The notes under the pieces: model-generated
The model's input: the letters and a program-made list of their open reading frames with translations, nothing else
Told to the model about the DNA's origin: nothing
Database searches by the model: none
Assembly (NCBI RefSeq): GCF_030286555.1
Contig: NZ_JASVWF010000001.1
Location: 310,001 to 374,000 of the forward strand
Source: Actinomycetospora termitidis
GTDB taxonomy: Bacteria > Actinomycetota > Actinomycetes > Mycobacteriales > Pseudonocardiaceae
Direction of reading: 5' to 3'
Length of the DNA stretch: 64,000 nucleotides
Part shown: one piece after another, positions 32,629 through 41,134 of the stretch
Layout of the letters: each line of letters opens with the position of its first letter
Numbering within the stretch: position 1 is the first letter of the stretch
Made by a program: the position numbers and the translations under genes

Positions 32629-34070
32629 GCGGCACCCACCGTCGCCGGAGCTCTTCGGACCTCGAGCCAGTGCGGTGCATGCTCGACGACGAGCCCGTGG
32701 CGGAGGGCCTGCGCGCCGAACCTCGGGCTCGCCTCCCCGGGATCGACGACCGCGAGGCCCCCTCGGCGCAGGACCATGCCGAGCATGCGCAGGACGTTGT
32801 CACGCGCCGGTTCGTCGAGGACTGTCAGCAGCCGCCCGACGAGGACCACCCAGCCGTGTTCCTCGGCAGCGAGCCGCGCCCCGGACCGGATCACCGCGCG
32901 GAGGTCGCGGAAGTTCACCGAGCGGATGTCGGCGTTCTTCCCGACGACGGCGGTGCGGGCGCGGGCAAGCGCGATCTCGTTCCAGTCCAGACCCACGGCC
33001 CGACCGAGCCGATCGGCGAGGAACGCCGTGTCGGCTCCCGCTCCACAGCCCAGGTCCAGCGCAGGAAATCCGGGTTCGAGGGCGACCACGCGGCGCGCGC
33101 GGGCGCTGACGTCGTCCCGCTCGGGACGGAGCGCCCAATCCTCGCGGTCCACGTGCATTCCCGGGAACCACGTTTCCAGGCGACGACGGGTGGCGAGCGG
33201 CGTCTCGAACCGGAACGCCGGGTCCGGAACGCGCCAGCCTGGTCCGTAGTTCGCCTCGAGCGCGAGCTCGACGTCAGCGGGAGCCGGCATTCGCCGTCCA
33301 GCGATCGTCACGGTAGTGCGCGGCAACAGATCCGCACGCCGCGCGGGGTGGCGGATGCAGAAGAGCTGGTGCCAGTGACCCTCGCGGATGAAGCCGGCGA
33401 ACACGTCGACGTAGTGGTCCGAGACACCGTCGTGCGAGAAGTGCATCTGTAGATGTCCGGCCGAGTGCCGGAGCACCGAGAATCCGGCTCGCCGCAGCAC
33501 ACGCCCGACCTCGAACCCCTCGCGCGCGACAGCGGACGGGTCGTCTTGGGTGCTCACGTAGCCGAGGTCGACGTCATCGTCGTGACCGAGCAGCCGCCCC
33601 TCACGAACGGCGCCGAGCAGCGTGCCGCCGGTGATGAACGGCTCGAGGCCGAGGTCGCGCTCCAGCACCGCGGCCACCTCTTCGGCGTGGTCGAGGAGCC
33701 GGTCCGTGACACCGGGGTCGCTGTCGCCGAGCGCACGCCCGAGCCGACCCCACTTGTTGACCACGAGGTCGCGGCCGGAGGCGTCGGTGACCGTGAACCG
33801 GCCACCATGGCCGAGATCGGCCGTGACCTCGGCTCCCGGGTCGTAACCGGGGCGCCTGAGTGCGATCGTGCCGCGGCCCCGCAGGTGTGGCCGGAGGGCC
33901 TCGGGCCACGGGATACGTGCCGCCGGATGGTCCTCGAGCCGCACGGAGAAGAGACGCCGACCGTCGAGGAGGACGTCGACGGGTCCGGCGTACGGGTCGG
34001 CTCGGATCACCAGGACGTCGGGACGCACGGCGAGGACGACCGGCGCCGTGACAGGGATCTCGCCCTCCAT
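32625..34070 (-). CDS. LicD-type nucleotidyltransferase fused to a class I methyltransferase
   Basis: 481 residues in three parts. Residues 1-110 form a beta-rich N-terminal region. Residues ~120-295 are LicD-like, with GGTLLGAVREGRLLGHDDDV (148-167) bearing the G-G-T-L-L-G and H-D-D-D-x-D motifs for phosphoryl-group transfer to sugars. Residues ~320-481 form a Rossmann methyltransferase with LDLGCGAGAD (338-347) and an acidic LDWNEIALA next strand. LicD enzymes attach phosphocholine-like groups to surface glycans, so the methyltransferase half could methylate the added group or the glycan. Divergent from the TylF-like gene at 34218; coupled to the coiled-coil gene downstream. Confidence 0.75.
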   Translation of the reverse strand: MEGEIPVTAPVVLAVRPDVLVIRADPYAGPVDVLLDGRRLFSVRLEDHPAARIPWPEALRPHLRGRGTIALRRPGYDPGAEVTADLGHGGRFTVTDASGRDLVVNKWGRLGRALGDSDPGVTDRLLDHAEEVAAVLERDLGLEPFITGGTLLGAVREGRLLGHDDDVDLGYVSTQDDPSAVAREGFEVGRVLRRAGFSVLRHSAGHLQMHFSHDGVSDHYVDVFAGFIREGHWHQLFCIRHPARRADLLPRTTVTIAGRRMPAPADVELALEANYGPGWRVPDPAFRFETPLATRRRLETWFPGMHVDREDWALRPERDDVSARARRVVALEPGFPALDLGCGAGADTAFLADRLGRAVGLDWNEIALARARTAVVGKNADIRSVNFRDLRAVIRSGARLAAEEHGWVVLVGRLLTVLDEPARDNVLRMLGMVLRRGGLAVVDPGEASPRFGAQALRHGLVVEHAPHWLEVRRAPATVGAA

Positions 34071-34217
34071 GGGGAGTCACCGTACGGACCCCCGATCGTC
34101 GTTGGACATCCACCTCCCGGCCACATAGGCGCGGCGTCGCGTGAACGCTCGACGACGGGCGGTGGTCGGAGTCGTCCGGCCATCGACGTGGCGCACAACA
34201 ACCGGTTCGATGGCCCG

Positions 34218-35093
34218 ATGGTCCGGATTCCGAGGGCGCGGCGCCTGCGCCACGCGGTGCGACTGCGACTGCTGCAGGCGATGCAGGACGCCGTGGTCCC
34301 GGTGGTGGCTGCGCAGGTCGACGAACTCCGCCGCGAGCAACAGCGGCGGTTCACGGAGCTCTCTGCCCAGGTGGAGGGCCTCCGTGTGGGGATGCACGCG
34401 CGCGAGGTCCGCGACCGGCGCGACATGCTCGCCGCGGGGGAACGCGAGGCGGTGGAGTCGAGCGCGCGATTCGTCCGCGACGCGATGACGGGCGCGCGGA
34501 CGTTTCCGACGCCGCCCGAGACACTTGCACACGCGCTGTCGCTCGCCCCGACGGGCGGCATGGCGCTCGAGTTCGGTGTCTACAGCGGGACGACGCTGCG
34601 ACAGATCGCAGCGGCGCGCAACGGGGCCGAGGTCTACGGCTTCGACTCGTTCGAGGGACTCCCCGAGGACTGGCGCGCCGGGTTCAGGGCCGGCACCTTC
34701 GCCGTCGAGCAGGTCCCGGAGGTGGAGGGCGCGGAGCTCGTGGTCGGCTGGTTCTCGGAAACCCTGCCGGCCTTCTTCGAGGCCCACCCCGGGCCCGTCG
34801 ACGTCCTCCACCTCGATGCCGACCTCTACTCCTCCACCGCGACCGCGCTCGAGCTCGTCGGCCCACGCCTCCGACCGGGCTCGGTGGTCGTCTTCGACGA
34901 GTACCTCAATCATTCCGGCTGGCAGGACGGCGAGCACCGCGCCTGGCGGGAGTTCGTGGCCGCGCACGACATCGAGTTCGTCTACGAGGCATTCACCCAC
35001 GACAGCGAGCAGGTCGTCGTGGTCATCACCGGCACTCGCGACGTGGGCGCCCCAGAGCCACGACACGCGTCTGACACCGCCGGACACACCTGA
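34218..35093 (+). CDS. TylF/MycF-like class I methyltransferase with N-terminal coiled coil
   Basis: 291 residues from ATG 34218. The first ~110 residues are Arg-rich and coiled-coil (VDELRREQQRRFTELSAQVE, then RDRRDMLAAGEREAVE). The methyltransferase domain has ALEFGVYSGTTLRQIA (~116-131) and VYGFDSFEGLPEDWR. VDVLHLDADLYSSTATALE and VVFDEYLN are the metal-binding region characteristic of the TylF/MycF sugar O-methyltransferases. O-methylation of a surface-glycan sugar is plausible. Encoded just before the second GlfT2-like enzyme (53 bp apart), probably co-transcribed. Confidence 0.75.
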   Translation: MVRIPRARRLRHAVRLRLLQAMQDAVVPVVAAQVDELRREQQRRFTELSAQVEGLRVGMHAREVRDRRDMLAAGEREAVESSARFVRDAMTGARTFPTPPETLAHALSLAPTGGMALEFGVYSGTTLRQIAAARNGAEVYGFDSFEGLPEDWRAGFRAGTFAVEQVPEVEGAELVVGWFSETLPAFFEAHPGPVDVLHLDADLYSSTATALELVGPRLRPGSVVVFDEYLNHSGWQDGEHRAWREFVAAHDIEFVYEAFTHDSEQVVVVITGTRDVGAPEPRHASDTAGHT

Positions 35094-35146
35094 CCAGCCC
35101 GTCTCCTACCCTTCGACGCAGTGTTGTCGGGGAGAGGGCCGAGCCT

Positions 35147-37024
35147 GTGACGGACGTTCAGACCGAGACGAGGCCGGCCAGGGGGCCGGCGACGCCACCG
35201 GGACGGCTGGTCGTCCAACGCGGTCTGTTCACCGGCCCGACCGCCGACATCCCCGACGAGATGTACGTCGAGGTCCTCGACGGGCACGCGGAACGCCGCC
35301 GCCGCCACGTCAAGGTCGGTGCCTTCGGCCGGGTGTCCACGAACACCTACTTCGGCCGCTTCCCCGCCGCCTACTGGCAACGCTGGACGACCGCCACCTC
35401 GGTCCGCTTCGAGGGCCGGATCAGCGGAGCCGGCCGCGTCATGCTGCGCGCGTCGGACACCAACGGCGTCCCCCGCACTGTCGCCGTCCACGATGCGCAG
35501 ACCGAGAACGTCCGGCTCGAGGCCCGCCTCGACCGCTTCCTCGACGGCGGCGGGCTGTGGATCGAGATCGTCACCGACGACGCCGAACTGCTGCTCCACG
35601 ACGCGCGGTGGACGGTCGAGGACCCGGGGACACGGCGACACACCAGCATCGTCATCTGCACCCACAACCGCGCCGACGACTGCGCGACGACCCTCGCCGC
35701 GCTCGCCGACGACCGCGAGGCGACGCGCGTGGTCGACGAGATCATCGTCGTCGACCAGGGCACCGACCCCGTCGAGTCCCGCCCCGCGTTCGACGAGGTC
35801 CGCGAGTCGCTGGGCGACCAGCTCCGCTACCTGCGCCAGTCGAACCTCGGCGGGTCGGGCGGGTTCACCCGCGGCCTGCACGAGGTCGTGACGAAGGCCG
35901 GGGACACGCCCACCGATGCGCTGTTCATGGACGACGACGTGCGGTGCGAGCCCGAGGTCGTCGTCCGGATGTCGGCGTTCGCGCAGTTCACGAGCCACCC
36001 GACGATCGTCGGCGCGCAGATGCTCAACCTGTTGCACCCGACGCAGGTGCTCGCCGGTGCCGAGTACGCGGTGCTCGAGGACCTCACGAACGGTCACGTG
36101 GTGGAGGGAGCGGTCGGCGAGTCCGACGTCACCGCCTACCTCCCGGACGGCACCAAGAACGTGCAGGACCGCCGGGTCGACGCCGGCTACACCGGCTGGT
36201 GGTCGTGCCTCATCCCGGTCGAGGTCACGCGGACCATGGGCTACCCCCTGCCGCTGTTCTTCCAGTGGGACGACGTCGAGTACAGCTACCGGGGCCGCGC
36301 GTTCGGCTTCCCGACGGTGACCCTCCCGGGCGCAGGGCTGTGGCACGCCGACTTCCCGTGGAAGGACTGGGACGACTGGCACCGGTACTTCAACCTGCGC
36401 AACGCCATGATCACCTCGGCCCTGCACAGCGGGTTCCCGGTGCGCCACGTCGCAGCCACGCTCGGCGAGCTCCTCGGTCGCTACCTGCTCTCGATGAACT
36501 ACGGGCTGGCCGCGACGTTGGTCCGGGCGGTCGAGGACTTCCTCGTCGGCCCTGACGTCCTCGCCGATGGCGGCGTGAGCGCGACCGCACGCATCCGCGC
36601 CGAGCGGTCGGCCTACCCCGAGACCGTCATGCACCCGATCTCCGAGGCGCCCGACCTCGGGGCGGCCCAGATGCCGGTCGTCCGCGCGGGCGGCAAGCCG
36701 ACGCGGATGAAGGCGGTCTGGGCGAAGCGGATCGTGCAGCAGGCGACCGGGCGCGTGCCGTTCCACGAGGGGCTCGTGGGCGCCGGCGAGGCGCACTGGT
36801 GGCACGTGGCGCTGTTCGACCGGGTCGCCGTGACCGACGCCGGCCAGGCGGGCGTCCGCGTGCGGCAGCGCGATCCGGAGCTGCTCAAGCGACTCGGCCG
36901 CGACGGGGCGAAGGTCCTCTGGCGGCTCGTCCGGGAGGGCGACGAGGTGGCGCAGCGGTGGCGGGCCGCCACCCCGGGCCTCACCGGCGCCGACAACTGG
37001 CGTCGCCTCTTCGGCACGGACTAG
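35147..37024 (+). CDS. second GlfT2-like galactofuranosyltransferase
   Basis: 625-residue paralogue of the protein at 15628. N-terminal beta-sandwich with RVSTNTYFGRFPAAYWQRW, GT-A domain opening IVICTHNRADDC, metal-binding D262-D264 in ALFMDDDV, W374-D375-D376 in FQWDDVEYSYRG and H400 in LWHADF. All key residues of a processive galactofuranosyltransferase are present. The NLGGSGGFTRGL segment is also shared with GlfT2. GTG start at 35147 after GGGGAGAGG. Having two such enzymes may mean one polymerises galactan and one serves a different galactofuranose polymer or the initiating steps normally done by GlfT1. Which is which cannot be decided here. Confidence 0.85.
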   Translation: MTDVQTETRPARGPATPPGRLVVQRGLFTGPTADIPDEMYVEVLDGHAERRRRHVKVGAFGRVSTNTYFGRFPAAYWQRWTTATSVRFEGRISGAGRVMLRASDTNGVPRTVAVHDAQTENVRLEARLDRFLDGGGLWIEIVTDDAELLLHDARWTVEDPGTRRHTSIVICTHNRADDCATTLAALADDREATRVVDEIIVVDQGTDPVESRPAFDEVRESLGDQLRYLRQSNLGGSGGFTRGLHEVVTKAGDTPTDALFMDDDVRCEPEVVVRMSAFAQFTSHPTIVGAQMLNLLHPTQVLAGAEYAVLEDLTNGHVVEGAVGESDVTAYLPDGTKNVQDRRVDAGYTGWWSCLIPVEVTRTMGYPLPLFFQWDDVEYSYRGRAFGFPTVTLPGAGLWHADFPWKDWDDWHRYFNLRNAMITSALHSGFPVRHVAATLGELLGRYLLSMNYGLAATLVRAVEDFLVGPDVLADGGVSATARIRAERSAYPETVMHPISEAPDLGAAQMPVVRAGGKPTRMKAVWAKRIVQQATGRVPFHEGLVGAGEAHWWHVALFDRVAVTDAGQAGVRVRQRDPELLKRLGRDGAKVLWRLVREGDEVAQRWRAATPGLTGADNWRRLFGTD

Positions 37025-37027
37025 GAG

Positions 37028-37432
37028 TCAGGACTTCCTCTCACGCTCCGCGGTAGGGAGGCCGGCCTTCTTCCACGCCCCGAATCCGCCTTCGACGTGC
37101 GAGACCTTCTCGACGCCCATGTCGGCCAACGTCGCGGTCGACAGCGCCGAGCGCCAGCCGGACTGGCAGTAGAGCACCAGCTCGCGCTCGGTGCCCTCGA
37201 GCTCCGGCTTGAAGTAGGGGCTCTCCGGGTCGACCCAGAACTCGAGCATCCCGCGTGGGGCGTGGAACGCGCCCGGGATCTGGCCTTCGCGCTCGAGTTC
37301 CCGGACATCGCGGATGTCGACGAACAGCGCGCCCGGGTCGGCGAGCTTCTCCTGCGCTTCCTCGAGGGTGAGCGTCGTGATCTTCTCGGTCGCCTCATCG
37401 ATCAGCTGACGGTGGTTCTTCCGGAGCGCCAT
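37028..37432 (-). CDS. rhodanese-like sulfurtransferase
   Basis: 134 residues from ATG 37432; a GTG three codons upstream is also possible. It has a single rhodanese domain: ALFVDIRDVRELEREGQIPG matches the CH2A motif, and the active-site loop is LYCQSGWRSA with the catalytic Cys. GGFGAWKKAGLP closes the domain. It transfers sulfane sulfur to an acceptor or binds cyanide or thiosulfate; the physiological donor is unknown. It converges on the GlfT2-like gene with a 3-bp gap. Confidence 0.88.
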   Translation of the reverse strand: MALRKNHRQLIDEATEKITTLTLEEAQEKLADPGALFVDIRDVRELEREGQIPGAFHAPRGMLEFWVDPESPYFKPELEGTERELVLYCQSGWRSALSTATLADMGVEKVSHVEGGFGAWKKAGLPTAERERKS

Positions 37433-37451
37433 GGGGCTCACTGTGCCCGGC

Positions 37452-39299
37452 TCAGCGGCGGACGGCGACCAGGTAGGGGCCGACCTCGCGGACCTGGAAG
37501 GACGGCGAGTCGAACAGTCGGCCTGGGAAGGTCACGGTCTCGAAGGCGACGTTGGGGCTCGCGGGGAAGGCGTCCTCCACGATCCGAGTCGTTCCTGAGC
37601 CGTCGGGCTGGCGGAGCAGCACGAACACCCGCGGCGTGGGCCACGGTGCGGCGTCGAGCTGCCGGACCAGGTCGCTCGCTTCCCGCGCGGTAGCCCAGGA
37701 GCGAATCGCGTCGTTGCGGGCCTCGTACTGTGCGAGCGGGTTCGCGTAGTGCGGCGTCGACTGCTGGAAGCCGTGGAAGGGCTCGGCGACGTAGAACTGT
37801 GTTGGCCCGCCCAGGGTGACGAGGTCGGACGACGGGGTCCCGGTCGCCTCGTGCACGGCGGCCAGGAGTTCCGGGGTCCAGGCGTCGATTCGGGAGCGGT
37901 CGACACCGCCCGTGGGTGTCATCCCGGTCGGATAAGGGTCGGCGTAGGCCTCCTTCACGTCTTGGCCGTCGGGTGAGATCGCGCCTTGCGCGCAGGCGGC
38001 GAGAACCACGACGGCGAGCACGCCACCCAACAGGCGCATGTTCGGAACACGGAGCCGCAGGAGCCGAACGACCTCGACCGCGGTGAGCACGCCGGCACAG
38101 ACGAGGACAAGCTCGATCACGGGTTCCAGCCGGAATGCCAGGCTGGTCTGGCCGACGAGCAAGAGCGGGACGGTGAGCGCGTACCAGCCCAGGACGAGTG
38201 CCCCGAGGAGGCCGAGCGGCCGCGCGAGCCGGACCGACGAGGTCCAGCCCAGGACGATGCCAAACAGCCCGACCAGACACATCGCTCCCACCGACGACGG
38301 CTGGAGCATCGGAAACGACCAAAAGGCCCCGTTCGACGGCAGGTAGCGCTGGGCGTAGCTGCGCGTCGGGTCACCACTCAGCACGGCGAGGAGGTAGGGC
38401 GCCCAGACTACGAGCGACAGGACGAGGCCGGTCCCGAGTACGAGCCCCGCCCGTCCCAGGCGTGGGAGGAGCTCGCCCAGGCGTCGCCCGCGGGTCGGCA
38501 CGAGTGCGGCCAACACCACGAACGTCCCGAAGAACCCGGCGTGGAGCGAGTAGGTGACCGCGGCGATGCCGAGGTAGACCCCACTTCCCAGCAACGCCGC
38601 GACCCGTCGTAGGGAATGGTCCGAACGCACGGCACGCCACACGATCGCCGCGACCGCCGGCATAGGCGCCACGAGCAGCCAGGCGTACGGCTCGGTCGCG
38701 GACACGCCGAGACCGACCACGACGGTCGCCGTGGCGACCAGGACCGCCCTCGCCGGGCGGACCACGAGCCGCCATGCGAAGAGGGCGGCCCCGGAGGCCA
38801 CCGCGAGCGTGAGGATCGACCAGGGCTTGTAGGCCGCCCACGCCGGGAGCCCGGTGAGATCCGCGAAGCGACCACCGAGCCAGAACCATGCTGCAGGGTA
38901 GTAGGAGGGCAGATCGAGGTAGTTCATGTCGACCAGCGAGGTCGTCGAGGCGAAGCGCGCGAGGTTCTGCGTGCGGAAGCTCTGGTCGATGGAGATCCCG
39001 CCGAGGTACCAGCGCGTGCCCTGTAGCAGCAGCCCGAGCCAGAGGCTGGGTAGCGCGGCGAGCAGAGCGCAGGTGACGAGCGTGTACCGCGACCGCGCCG
39101 CGCGGCGGTCCGATGCGGCAACCCAGACCAGCGCGGCCATAACGAGGGCGCTGCACGTGGCCGCGATCGCCGACGCCGCGTAGGTGGGAAAGGGGATGCG
39201 CAGACGGCCGATCGCTAGTTGCAGGGCGATCGAGGTCAGGGCTGCAATGAACACACCGAGCGGACACACGCCCGACAAGCGCGGCCGAAGAGGGTGCAT
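37452..39299 (-). CDS. aftA: galactan 5-O-arabinofuranosyltransferase, AftA-like
   Basis: 615 residues, close to the 643 of M. tuberculosis AftA. About eleven membrane helices are followed by a ~170-residue extracytoplasmic domain (from ~450). The first periplasmic loop has GGISIDQSFRTQNLARF with D105 and continues LVDMNYLDLPSYYPAAWFWL, closely matching the AftA signature. AftA adds the first arabinofuranose residue to galactan using decaprenyl-phospho-arabinose, priming it for Emb enzymes. The C-terminal domain contains FYVAEPFHGFQQSTPHYANP and ends in the FQVREVGPYLVAVRR tail. It lies near the GlfT2-like gene, as expected for a galactan-to-arabinan hand-off. Confidence 0.85.
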   Translation of the reverse strand: MHPLRPRLSGVCPLGVFIAALTSIALQLAIGRLRIPFPTYAASAIAATCSALVMAALVWVAASDRRAARSRYTLVTCALLAALPSLWLGLLLQGTRWYLGGISIDQSFRTQNLARFASTTSLVDMNYLDLPSYYPAAWFWLGGRFADLTGLPAWAAYKPWSILTLAVASGAALFAWRLVVRPARAVLVATATVVVGLGVSATEPYAWLLVAPMPAVAAIVWRAVRSDHSLRRVAALLGSGVYLGIAAVTYSLHAGFFGTFVVLAALVPTRGRRLGELLPRLGRAGLVLGTGLVLSLVVWAPYLLAVLSGDPTRSYAQRYLPSNGAFWSFPMLQPSSVGAMCLVGLFGIVLGWTSSVRLARPLGLLGALVLGWYALTVPLLLVGQTSLAFRLEPVIELVLVCAGVLTAVEVVRLLRLRVPNMRLLGGVLAVVVLAACAQGAISPDGQDVKEAYADPYPTGMTPTGGVDRSRIDAWTPELLAAVHEATGTPSSDLVTLGGPTQFYVAEPFHGFQQSTPHYANPLAQYEARNDAIRSWATAREASDLVRQLDAAPWPTPRVFVLLRQPDGSGTTRIVEDAFPASPNVAFETVTFPGRLFDSPSFQVREVGPYLVAVRR

Positions 39300-39409
39300 G
39301 ACCCCAGCACGGTCGTCGCTCAGCCGTCCGGACGCACGAGAAGGTGGAGGAGATCACTGTCCGCGGTCGGCATCGGAGGACACCGGTCGCGTGAAACCCT
39401 GACCACAGA

Positions 39410-41134
39410 GTGACAATCGGCGAGCTAGAACGGGTTCGGCTAGACGTCCGCAGGTACCTCCCGAGGAACTTCGCGATCAGCCGCTACCGTGACGCCAGGC
39501 CCTCCACTGGTGATGGAATCTTGGTGATCGCGATTCAGAATGAGCTCCTCGAGCGCGTCTTGAGAGTCGACCGATCGGTGCGAACCGGCGCGACACGGGC
39601 AGTTCCCGTTGCCGTCGTCACCAGCCTCTGCCTCGTTGCCTTGCTGCTCGGAACCGGGCTGCTGGGCCCCTCACCCCGAGGCGCGGGAGACAACGGCGAC
39701 GGTTTCCGCCTCTACTGCGGGGCGGGACTCGTGCCGGACACGCCGAGCGGCCGCTCGAACTGGCAGGGCATCGTCGTGAGCGCTTTCCGGACCGACGGGT
39801 CACCGTGCAGAGGAGCAGCGCCCTCGTCCGCCCTTCTACCGATCAGCGTCACCGCGAGCTTCTCCGGACCTGCCTGGGATCTTCGGACGTTGGGCTGGAC
39901 CTGGGTGGTGGTTCTCATCATCGGATTCGGACTCGCCGCAGCGGCCGCTGGAGCTGCTCGCCCGTGGCGCGCCCTCATCATCCTGCCGGTGGCCGCACCG
40001 CTGGCGCTCCCGTGGTTCTCACGCTTCCTGCTCTCGACGTACGCCGAGCCGGCAGGACTAGTTGGGACGGCTCTCGCGTTGGCCGGTATCGCCGCCGCGG
40101 CAGTGAGTCCCCCGCGGGGTACATCCCGGTCGATCGCGGTAGCGCTCATCCTCGGAGGAGGAGTGCTCGCGGCCACCGCCAAGCCCGCCTTCGTCGTCGT
40201 CCTACTTCCGGCACTCGCAGCGTGCGTGCTGTTCCCTCCGGCCGCACGGCGGCGAGTGGGGGTTTTCGTCGCCGTCCTCGTGGCGATCACGGTCGCTGTT
40301 CCCCTGCACTCCGCGCTCACGGCGCAGGACAGGGCCTACGGAGCCGTCAACACCCACAATCTCCTCTTCACCGCGGTCGGCCCCGAGAGCGAGGGGCACG
40401 CTCTCGGCCGACTCGGGCTCCCCGCGAGCGCGGCTCGAGGGCTCGGCTCGGGCTTCTACCTCGACGCGGGCGCGTCCATTCCACAGTGGGATGCCGTTGT
40501 CGGTTCGCGGTGGCCCGAGCTCCGGGACGAGGCACGGGCTTACGTGCTCTCACACCCGCGAACTGCGTGGCGAATGATCAACAGCGCGTTGATCGCCGTC
40601 TCCGACCCACGAGTCACCTACCTGCCCACCAGCCTGGAGGGCACGCCGCACGCGGTCCCGATCGCGCCCCCCGTTCCGACGTTCGGGGAGCAAGGCGCTT
40701 CGGGACAGACCCTGAAGCCATGGCTCGACAGCCGGCCCCTCGGCCGGCTTCCACTCGTCGTTCTCGGTCTGGCATTTCTCGTCGCAATCGCCGAGACGGC
40801 GCGCGGTAGACGCCGGAGCCCGACGTCGTCGGCATTGGCCGCACTATGCGTCGCGGCGGTGTGCAGCATGCTGCTCGTCGCCACGTCTGCCGTGTTGGGC
40901 GACGGGTACTTCGAACTACCGAAGCACACCTGGTTGGCCGCATATGCTGGATCCGTCGGCGCTGCGGCGGTGCTGTTCTACGTCTTCCGGTTGGCGGCGG
41001 CCTCGACCGTCAGGGAGCGCGGATGGCGTCGGGCTCGAGTCGATAGATCGTCACCGAACCGGCGCGGAACGCTGGAACCAGCCCGGGAAGCCCGTCGAGG
41101 TTCTGCAGTCCCCGAGGGACGGACAGGAGATTGA
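39410..41134 (+). CDS. multi-pass membrane protein, WsfD-like (GT-C related)
   Basis: 574 residues if the GTG at 39410 is used; a GTG near 39523 would remove ~38 residues and start closer to the first helix. About ten membrane helices. The first outer loop has GDNGDGFRLYCGAGLVPDTP and NWQGIVVSAF, a pattern I associate with WsfD-type glycan hexose transferases. The middle and C-terminal helices are Ala/Val-rich. The reaction is unproven; a role in exporting or decorating a surface glycan fits the neighbours. Its last 125 bp overlap the 3' end of the gene on the opposite strand. Confidence 0.55.
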   Translation: MTIGELERVRLDVRRYLPRNFAISRYRDARPSTGDGILVIAIQNELLERVLRVDRSVRTGATRAVPVAVVTSLCLVALLLGTGLLGPSPRGAGDNGDGFRLYCGAGLVPDTPSGRSNWQGIVVSAFRTDGSPCRGAAPSSALLPISVTASFSGPAWDLRTLGWTWVVVLIIGFGLAAAAAGAARPWRALIILPVAAPLALPWFSRFLLSTYAEPAGLVGTALALAGIAAAAVSPPRGTSRSIAVALILGGGVLAATAKPAFVVVLLPALAACVLFPPAARRRVGVFVAVLVAITVAVPLHSALTAQDRAYGAVNTHNLLFTAVGPESEGHALGRLGLPASAARGLGSGFYLDAGASIPQWDAVVGSRWPELRDEARAYVLSHPRTAWRMINSALIAVSDPRVTYLPTSLEGTPHAVPIAPPVPTFGEQGASGQTLKPWLDSRPLGRLPLVVLGLAFLVAIAETARGRRRSPTSSALAALCVAAVCSMLLVATSAVLGDGYFELPKHTWLAAYAGSVGAAAVLFYVFRLAAASTVRERGWRRARVDRSSPNRRGTLEPAREARRGSAVPEGRTGD

